This document shows positions 24,531 through 35,691 of a stretch of DNA of 64,000 nucleotides, in pieces. Origin of the DNA: Sparassis latifolia (taxonomy: Eukaryota > Basidiomycota > Agaricomycetes > Polyporales > Sparassidaceae). The DNA lies in NCBI GenBank assembly GCA_018466975.1, contig CM031561.1, positions 1,984,001-2,048,000 on the forward strand, in the 5' to 3' direction. The notes under the pieces were generated by a model. The model saw only the letters and a program-made list of their open reading frames with translations, was not told where the DNA came from and did not search any database. Position 1 is the first letter of the stretch; each line of letters starts with the position of its first letter. A program made the translations under genes and the position numbers.

Positions 24531-25236
24531 ATGGACGGCCCGAGATATGCCCCGCAGTCTGTTTTCTTGGAAGGTGGCGTGCCTCGATACCTCTCCGTCT
24601 CCGGTCGCCCGCTGTCGATCGCGGAGATGTCGCATCGCTTTAAGAGACGGGGCATGGTGTTCCCCTCCGACGTGGTAATCCCCGAGCTGGAAAGCATTCC
24701 GTCGTCGAGCAGTAGCTCCAGCACCGACAAGGGCCACAATGTGGTGGAGCTCTTCCCTCCGCCGGGCCCGCGCAGCATCCTGAGGATTATGGCCCCGCGC
24801 ACACGGGAGGGGCCGACGCCGGCGCAAGACTTCGCTGCGCAGTACCGCGCGACGCACACGGCATGGGAGTACGAGCCGAGCGAAGTGGGTTCCAGCACTT
24901 ACGTCGGCAGTGCCATGCTGTCCGTCGACGCGCTGAGCGCTGGCCCCGATACCGCCTCCCAGGTGCGTTTCAGTCAGCTGGACGAGGATGCGATGGAGGG
25001 CTTCGTGAGTAGCAGACTTGTCCGCTTTGAGTAAGACCTGATCGCATCGTTTACAGTCCTCCGAGGCGGTCGAGATGGCGAGCGCTGCCGGCGGCGCGAG
25101 AAACATCCGCTGTCGAAGACCGGGTTGTCATTATGTTCTAGAAGACGTGCGAGCACTCACTGCGCATCTTCACTTACACAGCATTGGCCATGAGCGGTGC
25201 GTGCTGCCGCTGTGCGAGACAACTCTTCTGGTCTGA
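24531..25236 (+). CDS. small protein with a C2H2-like finger at its C-terminus
   Basis: First exon from MDGPRYAPQSVFLEGG (24,531) to the codon before gtgagtag at about 25,004. An intron ends tttacag near 25,054, and a second exon then runs from SSEAVEMASA to the stop at 25,234-25,236. Skipping this intron would give a short alternative end (VSSRLVRFE). The second exon codes IRCRRPGCHYVLED followed by LTAHLHLHS. This is a CX4C...HX3-4H pattern that could be one atypical zinc finger. The middle is serine- and proline-rich (PSSSSSSST). The family is not recognised. Nuclear role is possible but unproven. Confidence 0.6.
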
Positions 25237-26182
25237 CTTTTATCGTCAGCGATGGGATAGAAGGGTTCAACGGGCCATCGGCGACAGCCAATAAGCCGTC
25301 CGGTAACAGACGTCGAAACCTGCCGCATCCCGCCCCTAAAGGTGTGCATTTACTGTGACCCGTTATTTCCTCTTGCCTCATATCTTGGTAGAGGGATTCT
25401 TTGCCTTTCTCGGCCGGCTGTGTTGCCTGTGTTGCAGAACTCGCCATCACGTCATGGTCGATTGAACGAACAAGTCCAAGCACCAATGGACTATGATGCT
25501 GATGAACTAATCTTATTCTTTCTTCTTTTCTCGTCTTCATCTCGCTGTTATAACTAACTTAATTTCCCACCTGCTGATTCCTCGTACGTAGTATAACGCT
25601 ACATGACTTACCCTATTTTTCTATACCCACCCATGAAGATACCTCCGTTTTCTTTCACTACGTACATGGCCTCCTTCGTCGTTATGATTCCTTTCACTCG
25701 TTTAATATGTTGTACACTCTAGTATCTGACTGTGTTGCCCGTACTAATTACCTCTACAATGCGAACACCGGAAACTGATATTTATGCCCTTGAAATACCA
25801 AATATGCCTCATTTTACCTGTCTTGAGTCATCGCTGTCAATAACCATCCGCAGCGGTTGCCCACGACCGCAAACATTGGTACGCGCATGCAATAGTCTCC
25901 CGAAGGCGGATGGTAGACACTCTGCTTTGCCTCAGGATATCCGTGTCTAAGGCGCAAGCCCCTATAAAATTTGGTATATCGATTGGCAAGAACGCAAACC
26001 CGATTCTTTTAAAAGAGGAATCGGAACCTCTACTAAAGCCATGGTCTTGTGCCGAGTGGATTGACAATGACTCGGTAAACTTCCACTGCCTAGTACGTTA
26101 ACATTGCTGGGACTTAAAATGCTTCAGGAGGCGTTCTCTCCCCTCGTTTCCGAGAGACAATTTAACGGCAAATGATTTCTGG
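25237..26182. other. intergenic, A/T-rich, possible start of a dead gene
   Basis: Mostly T-rich sequence without coding signal. From about 25,910 an open stretch (PIKFGISIGKNANPILLKEE) could belong to the N-terminal part of the P-loop pseudogene that follows, but I cannot join it. Confidence 0.35.
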
Positions 26183-26930
26183 GTGAAGGCGCGGGGTAAA
26201 GAAACGTTCGCCCCTTCTGAGCGTTCCGTCGAGCGGCATGGTACCTTGTCTGCCCATGACCTGGATGAAGAGATCCCTGCAACCTGCCAGTTGATCACAG
26301 CTCACCCATTCATAGGACTGGATGTAGAGAATGTGGTGGTACGCAATGAGTATGTCGAGGCGTTGCAAGATTGTACGGTGCTTTGTCAGACGAGACCGTG
26401 GGGTAATGAAGTTATAGTTGGTCATTCCGCCATAGGTACGTCTATTATTTATGAACGTTGAACTTCAATGAAGTCGGACTCACAGCGTCGCCGACAGGTA
26501 AGACGATATTTCTCTATTATGTCTTGGCATATCGGCTCCGCTCTTGGTTACCTGCCTTCTATCAAAACACTGCGGATTCCGTCCTTGAATGAGTCGCGGA
26601 GAGACACGACCTCGAAGTGGAGGGCTTGAAGTTCTTGGAAGATGCCCTGGATCTACCGAACGGAACACCGTCTATCCCGTTGCCCGCGTATCCGCTTTGT
26701 GTTGGTCGTGCAGAGTGGTGAGGAGGCGAAATGCTTGTTCCCAAAAGAATGGGTTCAATTGAGAAGTGGCAAGACATCGTGGACGTGTGTGACCCAGAGA
26801 TCAAATTCAATTGAAATCACCCAGTTCTACGCTGTCGTTGTACTTATATCTCGTGTCGACGTTCTCGCGAGTGAGGTCGTGTCGGAGGTCCACCACTACT
26901 AGACCTTCTACAAACGGAAGTATTACGTAA
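26183..26930 (+). pseudogene. broken Crinkler/RHS-like P-loop NTPase
   Basis: Open stretch ending GNEVIVGHSAIG meets a donor gtacgt at about 26,435. After the acceptor cgacag near 26,500 it continues KTIFLYYVLAYRL. The two halves make a P-loop of the form GHSxIGKTIFLYYVL. This block is common in the large basidiomycete families related to Crinkler and retrotransposon-hot-spot proteins. Several in-frame stops follow (after ADSVLE, and later around 26,723 and 26,812), so the gene is dead. Later pieces such as LEDALDLPNGTPSIPLP are still visible. The assignment rests on the pattern around the P-loop and on memory of the family. Confidence 0.5.
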
Positions 26931-27018
26931 AATATGAGGAAGGAGCGTAGACGCTCGAAGGTAGCGTCAAAGCTGACCATATACTGCGATCTTCTCTGCC
27001 TCTGAGTGTTCACTGACA

Positions 27019-28044
27019 ATGGAGGAGACGACCGCTGCAGGACGGCCTGTTCTTGACCGTGAAAAGGTATGCAATTTTCATTTCTCTGTTGTCCGCTCAC
27101 TGATCATATCTTCATACAACCGCTGCATCTCAACGTCTTTTCTTTGCTCGGTAGACCGCACCATTCCTCATCCGCACCTTCATCAAAGTCGGTGGGTTCC
27201 ACCGCGCCCTCCAGTTCGAAGACGGCCCGCTGCCCATCGCAGACGAGCAGCAAATCTACACCTGGTACGCCTTTCTCCATTCCCTCAGGCGACAGCCGAC
27301 TTACGCTCCCCACCCCACCCCAGGAAAGACGCAACCCTGCGCGAAGTCCTCACGACGCTCCGCCCGCTCCTGCCCTCCACCCACCCGCTCGCGCGCTACT
27401 CCTTCCGCACGCTCTTCTTCGACGCCCTCGCCCGCGGCCGCGTCTCCACCAAAGACCTCGGCCTCATCTACTCGCGCGACATCCTCGGCGAGCCCGGCAC
27501 GCTCGCCGCGCCCGCCCCGCGTCTGCAGACGGACGACGAGCCCCCGCCGCCCGCCGCCGAGCGCACGCTCGACGAGCTGCGCTTCGTCCCCGGCGACTTC
27601 CTCTGCGTCGCCGTCCTCCTCCCCAAGAGCGCCACCGTGCCCGGCCCCGGCGGCGAGCTCGCGATCAAGGGCGGCGCCGCGGCGGCAGCGCCGGGCGCCG
27701 GTGCGGGGACGAATGGGTGGAAGCGCGATGCTGGGTGGAGCGCGGGTGCAGCCGGTGGTGGCCCGCCCGCGGGCGTAGGGAGAGGCGGCGGCCATTGGCG
27801 GGGCGATTCGAACCCCGTGCCGCCTGCCCCGCGTTCTGTGCGTGCTGGGGGGCGTGGAGCAGATTTAGCGAGGGACAGGGACAGGGATAGGGATGCGGAC
27901 CGCCGTGCACCCCCGCTGCGCCGGGACTCTCCACCACCACCTAGGAGAGATTGGAATATTGATAGAGACCGAGACAGACCGAGGGATAGACGTGTGTCGA
28001 GGTCGAGGAGCCCTCCGAGGAGACGAGGAAGCTCGAGATATTGA
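27019..28044 (+). CDS. SAP18: SAP18, Sin3/ASAP complex subunit
   Basis: Three exons: 27,019-27,066, 27,155-27,264 and 27,324-28,044. Spliced, the start reads MEETTAAGRPVLDREK then TAPFLIRTFIKVGGFHRAL, QIYTW|KDATLREVLTTL, SFRTLFFDA and GDFLCVAVLLPK. This is the complete ubiquitin-like SAP18 fold (animal counterpart DREKTCPLLLR...IYTWMDATL). SAP18 links Sin3 histone deacetylase and the ASAP/PSAP splicing-associated complexes in the nucleus. The tail is unusual in length: a Gly/Ala-rich part, then an Arg/Asp run (RDRDRDRDADRRAPP) and an SR-like end (RVSRSRSPPRRRGSSRY). Such a tail would suit binding to splicing factors. Gene is convergent with the protease at 28,279. Confidence 0.92.
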   Translation: MEETTAAGRPVLDREKVCNFHFSVVRSLIISSYNRCISTSFLCSVDRTIPHPHLHQSRWVPPRPPVRRRPAAHRRRAANLHLVRLSPFPQATADLRSPPHPRKDATLREVLTTLRPLLPSTHPLARYSFRTLFFDALARGRVSTKDLGLIYSRDILGEPGTLAAPAPRLQTDDEPPPPAAERTLDELRFVPGDFLCVAVLLPKSATVPGPGGELAIKGGAAAAAPGAGAGTNGWKRDAGWSAGAAGGGPPAGVGRGGGHWRGDSNPVPPAPRSVRAGGRGADLARDRDRDRDADRRAPPLRRDSPPPPRRDWNIDRDRDRPRDRRVSRSRSPPRRRGSSRY

Positions 28045-28278
28045 GCCCGAGGCCTGAGCGCTGAGCGGTTGTGCTCTTCTGCGCGTGTATATCTTGGTAT
28101 TTTGGCGCCGTACGTGCTATTCATCATTCTACTTCTCACCACTTCCAAATGTAATGTCATGATCATACATGTCGTGAACTATAACAGCGGTGCTACAACA
28201 CAGTTCCAATGCGAGAGAACAAGGAGATATCTACAATATATGGAGGTCCATCGATCATCGCTGCTGGGACATGTTCAA

Positions 28279-30027
28279 TCATCCCTTTGCGCGAGTCCGA
28301 CCCTCTGCCCGCCTTGGTCGACTGCACCACAGTCGTCAGTATATGTATACTTACAGAGAAGCTTGGGCAGTAGACGACTCACAGACAACATATACCGACT
28401 TCAGGAAGATGTCACCGAATATATCAAAGTTGAGATCACCGCGGCTCTGGATACCGCCGAAGGTGTTTCCATCGCCAGCGTCACCGAACGCGAAGTCAAC
28501 CGCATTTATCTGGTCGAGCATGTTTAATGAGTAAAAACGCCAAAGGTAAAAAACTTGGCTGCACGCACCTTGTACAGTGTCTCACCGACCGCGAAAGACA
28601 CTTCGGGGATCTTGGCATTGGTGGGGAAGATCCAACCGCCTTGCTGGTTGCTGTACTGAGCACCCTCAATCGCGCCTACAGTGCCCCGAAGGTGATGAGG
28701 GAGCAGTCTCACCCAAACTGCACAACCTACCATAGATGGCCTCGAGAACGCTGTCATCGACGAGGCAGAGCGTGGTGCCAGTATCGAGGATAGCCGAGTT
28801 GCCCGAGCGAGTCTTCTTCTCACCATTGAGCGTCCACGAGGTGGACTCGGCCTGCCAGAAGCCCTGAGAGCTACATTTCGGGGAACCAATTGGTAACAGT
28901 GTTGATAAGGTGAATCTATACTTACTTGTCGACCTTGGCGTAAGTAATCGGGCTGGAGGTGACAGTCTTGTCGATATAGCCTGCGGAGGCATAAGCACAA
29001 CGGCACGACCAGAGAACTATCTACTTACCGAACGAGTAGAAGCTCTCCTCCTCAGTACCATGGCCCAACTTGACAGTGAAGACCGACTACAGACATATGC
29101 CTCAATATGGCACATTTCCTTGATCGCCGATGGAGCAACTTACCGGATTGATCAGTTTCTGGGAGATCATGTTCTCGACGGGCGTTGCGACTGACTGAGG
29201 CTGGACGGTGTTGATCGCAGGCCATGCGAGACCGAGTAGACCGTCGTTCCCGCCGTCCTGCAAGAAGCTGGAGCTCAGTTTGCTCGCGAGCTCGACGGCT
29301 TGTTTGGAAATTGTGATTCCGGCAACGATGACATTGTCGGCGTAGACGTCGCCGGAGGCGGAAGAGCCGTCACCGTAGCTAATGTTCCAGGTTCCATCTG
29401 CCTTCACAGCGGTAGAAGAGTTCTTTGGGTTGTAGATGTTGTGGCCGCTCGTCGAGACGCCCGCAAGCTCGGAACTACGTAGCAGCGGAGTGAGATGTAA
29501 AATAATGTCACGAAGAGATTTATGCAGTTACCTCCAGACCCAGAGGTCCGACGAGCCAGTGTCAAAGTCGAGATTGAGAGTAACACCAGGAGTGCCAATG
29601 GTCACTTGGACAACGTACTCCGTACTGTCAGAATGGGAGAAAGTAGGTGAGCGACGCCACAAGTGCGCGGACATAATTCCGAGATGGCATCGGACTCACT
29701 CTAAACCATAAACGCACATCAGTGGTGTAACATGTGCGAGAAGCGCCGGATCTCACCATTCTGAATGGACTCGGCGGGGACTTCGTGCTCGGTGGACTTG
29801 TCCTCCTTGCCTCTGACCTTCACTACGACATTGTTGCGCTTGGCGAAGCCGGCGTATACACCTGCCTCGAAGCCGTAGCGGCGTGCAGCGCGTGCATACG
29901 CGGCGTAGAAAGAGGGACCCTGGCCCTTCGGATAACGAGAAGGGCGCTCGAGTCGCTGGAGCTTGGACTGAGGCATTGTAGAGGCTTGTGGGGGTTCGGA
30001 AGACGACTTGGAGGGAAAGCAGCCCAT
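28279..30027 (-). CDS. aspartic protease, family A1 (pepsin-like)
   Basis: Many-exon minus-strand gene. First active site: VTIGTPGVTLNLDFDTGSSD at about 29,545-29,615. Flap region: DGTWNISYGDGSSASGD. Second active site: SGNSAILDTGTTLCLVDD at about 28,750-28,800. The end reads DIFLKSVYVV then, after an intron at about 28,321-28,373, FDQGGQRVGLAQRDD, the standard pepsin C-terminus, with stop at 28,279-28,281. The start I prefer is ATG at 30,027, giving MGCFPSKSSSEPPQAS and a second ATG (MPQSKLQRL) 17 codons later. Neither start gives a signal peptide, unlike the secreted polyporopepsins. MGCFPSK fits a myristoylation/palmitoylation signal. An extra upstream exon with a signal peptide cannot be ruled out. 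Endopeptidase; location uncertain. Confidence 0.87.
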
Positions 30028-33000
30028 GGCGGCGAGACTTTATAGCACAAGATAGCGACGTCTGACTGAAGTTGCGGACCCGGCGGGGGACGGACTAGAG
30101 GAAACAGGCGGCGATGAAGAGACTGAAGCACTGACGGATGGCGATCGTGGGGCGAACAGAGCGGGACCGGGAGAGAACGATCATCCGTCTCTTTTATCAC
30201 ATCCAGCTGCAGCCTTCCGGTTCTGCACCCACGCCTGGCACCGTTGCGGGGAGGCACGTGCACGTTTCACAGCCAGCCCCTGGCTCTCGTCCCGTGTCTT
30301 TTGTTCCAGGTCTTCTGCGTTTATCAGCCGCAGCCAGGAAACCACAGCGGCATCAGAACATACCTTAGCTACTCGAAGTTACCGCTTCGGGACCACTCTG
30401 CCCCATATATGGCAGGTGTTGTGATTCCGCCCTGGCCTGCGTCTTATCGCACCATTCCTCGCCCAGCTTCCTGAACTTCCGCTTCTTCCTGTCAGCCTGG
30501 CCACGTCTTTGGGTGTGCTCAATAGAGATAACACCCACGCACAGCGCTGAAGTCGCATCCTGTCGTACGAGTCATATGCCAAACTAAGAGAAATCGACAT
30601 ACGCAGCTTCACAGCTCCTAACACGAGCCGAGACACAATCTAGACGATCCACCGTTAACACCACTCAGCAAGGCACAGCAGCAATATTTCTCGAGGCTGT
30701 CATGGCAAGAAGTCACTCGATCACGTTCGGGTCATCGCTCAGAAGATGTCCAATAGATAGCCACGTCCAAGCTCAGGCTGGCTGCAGTCGATGCCTGAAC
30801 TGACCTTGAACTGCCTGGCCCCAAACAATAGCGGATCAATGGGATTTCGTCCAGCGGGCTCTATCGACATTCCATCTCCTGCCTTGCATTTGCATTGCAT
30901 CTGTTCCACGCATTCGCCAGTCTGGGTCGAATATCTAGTTGTCACGCCCGAGTAGCCGAAAACAAGCGATCGGACGTCCGAAGGCGCCAAGCCGTCTGTC
31001 GCAGAACCGGATAGTCCAGTGTCACTCCGTAAACACCTATATAAATATCGGAACGCAAGGCCGCGGATCAGCGATGCCGGCGATCTCGAGGTCATACCCA
31101 CTCACCGGGTGAATCAACACATATATGGAACCTTTATATGTTCTGGGCGTAGTGTCAGTAAATGAACATTATTTTATCGTAAGCTGCTTATGCTCTCTGT
31201 CCTGATACTATCCTGGTACTAAAGCTAAGATGGTATGTCTCGAAATGACGATACTCCGCTTAGAACTCGAGCGCTCATGCAGCCTTCTCCCGCGGTCTTC
31301 CTGCTCATTCCAGCACCTTTTTTTGTATCGCGGGTTTGCAAGGGAAGCATACTTGATTATAAGACTGTGGAATGGCAATCATCAATGCTCATGGCCATTG
31401 CTTTTGCCAGTCGGACCCGCGCATATATCGCTTCGCTGTATTTCGTCGAAAGAAGGGATGAGTCTATTCAGAAACCCCGAGGAAAATAAACCCCCTTCCC
31501 CCGGAACTGCTGAAGAGAAAAATGCGAAGACGGAAATACCATGAAAGAAATGTCAATGGGTGCCAACGATGGCGTCGACCGCGCGTCATTGCTCACCGTG
31601 TCGCACAGGGTGGACAGCATCGGAGTCGTCATTGGAGAAGACGAGCAATGGCTGGTCGTCGAATTTAGGTGTGTACCATATCTTTGGCTCTGTACGACAT
31701 GATGCCCACTTATACAAAGTTTTTTCAGCTCACCTTAATAACGATGGGACACCACTACTCGACGTGGTAGACGATGAGCGGCACCCGATGAACGACATGG
31801 GGTGCACCGACCCACCCTAGCATCTGGCCAATGCGTGCACCCTCACCGAGCTCGACAGCGGACCCAGGAGACCGCTGCTAAACATTGACAGGTGAGCGTC
31901 TTCGACTTTTTTTCAGAGCCATCACGAAATTACCAAAAGCAGGGGGGGTTTCTGCGTAAACCGGATTTCTGAATAGACTAATCCCGAAAGAAGCATTATT
32001 GGAATGGCCAAGTGAGACATATATACATATGGTGGTTATCTCGAGATTTATTGCGGTGGCCTTCCTCCAAGACGACTTCAGCGCAGTGCAGTATGCCACA
32101 TCCATCTATGACAACAATTAGTTTGACAAAGAATAAAAATTCCAAGCCTTAGCTGCTTAGGATGTCAGAGGCCCTCCGTTCGCCACTTAGACGACTCCTA
32201 GACTCTATCGTCGCTCAAATTTGAAACTCGCACAGGAAGTCAGAACGGCAGTGGCTTCAAGTTGAAAACTTCAGCAAGAAATTCCTTATCATCAAGCAGA
32301 CTCAACATGGGCTCCTCAGGCAAATGGATCAATCGCCAGTTTTCTCGTCCTCAGAGGTAAAAGCGCTACGCACTGGTCGGGAGGTTGCAGGTGGTCTCTG
32401 TTTCGAACGTTACCGTGCTCCGCCTCAAGCGCGCTCGGGTGCAGCCCTTGTCACGTGTTCGCATTGCCTAAAGATCGGTGATCTCCGAGTCCGTCCACTG
32501 AGTTCCTTCACCGTGCCAGATGTGGCTGTCCGTCTCGTTTCCCGTCCTCATGCCACCCGGTCCTTCATTCAGTTCCAGCTGCAGTGCAACTCACCAGGTG
32601 AACTGAATAGCAACGTCTAGAAAGATATGCTCATGTTCGTTGCCTCACCCGAGGCGGTCCAATCGATCACGGACAAGAGAACACAAACCTTCTGCAGCAG
32701 ATTGTTTCATATAGACATATAACGTGCGACGTGCATCGACTTGAACTGTGTCCATGCCTTTTCCATGGCTATGATAAACAAAGCCTGGCTGAGCCTGGTT
32801 GCTATCGCTGTCCCGGTAACAGTGCTGGGCGAGAATCAGTCGGTGAGCGACGGACCACTTGAGAGCCTGAGCTGTGTCCGAAAGTTGCCGTCACTTCGTC
32901 TCTGTTTTGTTTCGCCAATTGCTGCTGCCCGACAATGTCGCTTCCTCGCGGTCATCGAGCATACTTCAAGTTGCCAATGTCTTACGCGGCTCCCTAGGAT

Positions 33001-33282
33001 TCGGTGCCCCATCCTTGTCGAGATGCCTTTTTCTGAGGTTAGGTACGCGCTCTCTTCGACTGATTGATGGACTAGCACTCTCAGGCACCCATGATTCAGC
33101 GCTCCTTCTCATGCAATGTGGGCGGCGTTCCGAACAGCTCATATGGGAATTGAATTAATCTTAGACCATATCAACTATGTGTCCTGACCCACCGGATGGC
33201 AGGAGGTACTATTGACCTTCGCGGCTTGCTATACCTCTGGTCGTTGACCTAACCACCCCTTGCTATCCACGCTCGTCTCAGT
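30028..33282. other. gene-poor stretch with an inverted repeat and weak coding traces
   Basis: No complete gene is supported. Traces: an open stretch at about 31,550-31,830 (ASLLTVSHRVDSIGVVIGED and later DVVDDERHPMND), an open frame at 32,324-32,617, and a possible signal-peptide exon at about 32,770-32,840 (INKAWLSLVAIAVPVTVLGE) that might belong to the membrane protein gene downstream. A 23 bp inverted repeat lies at 31,455 and 31,963. Confidence 0.4.
31455..31985. repeat. inverted repeat pair, 23 bp arms
   Basis: Arm 1 (31,455-31,477) contains gagtctattcagaaa. Arm 2 (31,963-31,985) carries the same on the other strand, with 21 of 23 bases equal. The arms enclose about 485 bp. This could be the ends of a small non-autonomous element, but no target duplication was found. 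Confidence 0.35.
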
Positions 33283-34617
33283 ATGTCTATCAAAGTCGAC
33301 GATGCGGATCCGAGCATCACGTACTCCACTGGCTGGACGTTCAATATTAGCAGTGCCCAGTACGATGATACTTACCACGGAGCTACCAAAGCCGGCATGA
33401 CTGCCACCTTCACTTTTACTGGTGCACACTTCTCTCTGCATGTTGCCTGCGCACAGGTAGACTCAAGCTGTCTGCTATTTCAGGTATATCAGTTGCTGCA
33501 TACGGCTCCCTAGGGTCTTGGGACGTCTTTGGCAGGCCGGTGACGTCGTACACAATCGACGGCAACTATATTTCGGCATATCAAGCACCCATCGTTGACC
33601 CTCCATACTACACGGTTAATACCTTGTATTTCCAGTCATCGGAGTTATCGCAGGGTACACATACGCTGGTCATCACGAACCTCAACGGGACGCCACCGAG
33701 CGAATTCTGGCTCGACTACGTCATTTATCTTCCGGGCGCTGCTACGACCGCCCCCGCCTCTACCCCCACGACGGACTCTCCCCCACCTCCCCCCGCGACT
33801 ACGCCACTGTCGTCCAGCCCCAGTCCGACACCACCGGGCACCTCCCCGCCTCCCGGCAGCCCGCCCGAGTCTTCGTCTTCGTCACCATCCCTAAATTTTC
33901 CCAGCAGTCCGTCCGCTAATTCAGGCCCAACTTCACCAGGTGCCAGTGCCTCCACTGACCTATCCTCCTCGTCAAGCAACCATCCCACCTCTCCTTCATC
34001 CTCCCCGTCGCATAACTCCTCCACTGAGCTCACCTCGCTCACCCCAGGATATGCCGCCTCGTCGCCCAGTGCGTTCAGTCATTCGGGAGGCACAAGTTCT
34101 GCAGCGGATCATTCTTCGACTGGCATCTCAGCTGCGGCATCAAAATCGAAGACACCTATAGGTGCCATAGCAGGTGGGTCGGTCGGGGGTGTGGTCGGAC
34201 TCGTCGTTCTGCTTTTGCTGTTCTTTTTGTTGTGGCGGCGGAGGGGACGCCGTTCTGGTAGGCACTTCCTGCTCCGTTTTCTGCTAAATGTTCGATGCTT
34301 ATACTGAAATAGGTGAGGACGTCCGTCCCTTCGCGTCCTGGCGCCACGATCCGGAACCGGCGAGGGTCCCTTTCGTATATCACAAATCACCCCTCCCAGG
34401 CACTTCCCACAATCCTCCAGAGATGGTGGCGACTGCGTCTGTGAGCTCACCGGAGTCTGTGAGCTCTAGTAGCTCGGGCTCTGTCCCCTCGCAGCAACAA
34501 CCTGTTATAATATCAGAACCCACGTCTGTTGTAACTCATCAGCATGAAGACTCTGGTGTGCGGTTAGCGCCGGCGCCCGTGGTCGTGGAGGTACCCCCCG
34601 CGTATACTCACGCATGA
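33283..34617 (+). CDS. Ser/Thr/Pro-rich single-pass membrane protein
   Basis: Three exons: 33,283-33,421, 33,484-34,257 and 34,313-34,617. The ectodomain starts MSIKVDDADPSITYSTGWTF and continues through TFTGISVAAYGSLGSW, SYTIDGNYISAY, LYFQSSEL and EFWLDYVIYLPG. This is a beta-rich module seen in many basidiomycete surface proteins of unknown role. A long Ser/Thr/Pro stalk follows, likely O-glycosylated. Then comes one transmembrane helix (GGVVGLVVLLLLFFLL) with a basic stop-transfer WRRRGRR, and a cytosolic tail ending VEVPPAYTHA. The architecture suggests a plasma membrane sensor or anchor. The signal peptide may be missing or lie in an upstream exon near 32,770. A decayed relative lies at 35,041. 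Confidence 0.7.
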
Positions 34618-35040
34618 TGGGGCTGAAGACTTGGTTCATTCGAATACGACTACTAGACATCACGTACCGGCTAGCTGATTTTATACGGACGGGGAAATTG
34701 CACGACGTCACCAGCAGTCCATACCTGACCACCATGACTTGTTGTCATTTCTCAGAGATGCTGATGCTGTGATGCCCTGCGGTATGTCGAAACTGATCAA
34801 GATTCACACCTCAGCCGGGAAAGCGATGGACGTGAAAGCCGTGTCTTTTCTCAGTCTCTGCAGCGTCGTGCGTGCGTTCGGCAATGCCCCCGCATCCGTT
34901 CTTATGGTTTCAAGACGCTTTGTGACTACGTACGTTCGGCTGAGGTCAGGCACAACGCAGTAACTTAGAGCAATTTATACGATAGGCTGTTCACTGCTCC
35001 AGCTGAGATTTGCAAGTCTGTGACCGCTCGTAAGTAATAT
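34618..35040. other. intergenic
   Basis: No feature recognised apart from scattered short open frames. Confidence 0.4.
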
Positions 35041-35412
35041 GTGCGATATACGTACAGTGAGTTTGGCAGATTGATCCGCTGGCGGGATGGGATCACGTAC
35101 ACCATTGATGGCCAGTTAGCAGCAGCGGTTCCCTATCAGGTCGTCCTGGCCATTCAGACAAAGTCCCAAAGACAGAGATGCAGACCGTCACAGCAAGTTG
35201 CGAGCTTTCAAGAGAGCGACAGTTCGCGATCACTCCCGCCGAAAGTTGCTGGGGTCGTACCTGTGACGACGGCCACACCTCCATCTGTTATAGACGCTCC
35301 ACCTGCATACCCGGAATTGTTGAGGGAGTTAAAAGCCAGGTGTTTATGCATGAGCGACATGCAGACCACTTACTTGCTCAGTGCACGACCTGTGCCGGCA
35401 TGTTTTGCCTAG
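35041..35412 (+). pseudogene. decayed paralogue of the membrane protein at 33,283
   Basis: The open stretch reads FGRLIRWRDGITYTIDGQLA, comparable to FGRPVTSYTIDGNYIS in the intact gene. It runs on to SVIDAPPAYPEL, comparable to the intact tail VVVEVPPAYTHA. Stalk and membrane helix are missing, so this looks like a fused remnant after internal deletion rather than a working gene. Confidence 0.45.
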
Positions 35413-35691
35413 TCGCTCTCTCAATGTCGTACATACCGCTAGCTCCGTGGAATAAAGACTGTTGTAAATGCTGAAAGACCATACTGTAGTAGGACGTTTT
35501 AGACGCAACCTCTGTGTTTCTGGCTTTTGTCGTTACTGAGGCGGCTGATCATTCACTTTGGAGCCTGAGAGATCTCGAGATCTCGATCGCGTCGTGACAT
35601 TTGCCACAGTGCCGCCACCAATGCATGGTTTGCTTTTCATCGACTGAAATCAGCAAAGCTCCCGGGTGCATCGACAGAAGCGGAGTTACAT

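Noticed and set aside
27278..28166. Minus-strand frames up to 232 codons across SAP18
   Set aside because: Shadows of the GC-rich SAP18 exon. The sense strand has the conserved domain and splice sites.
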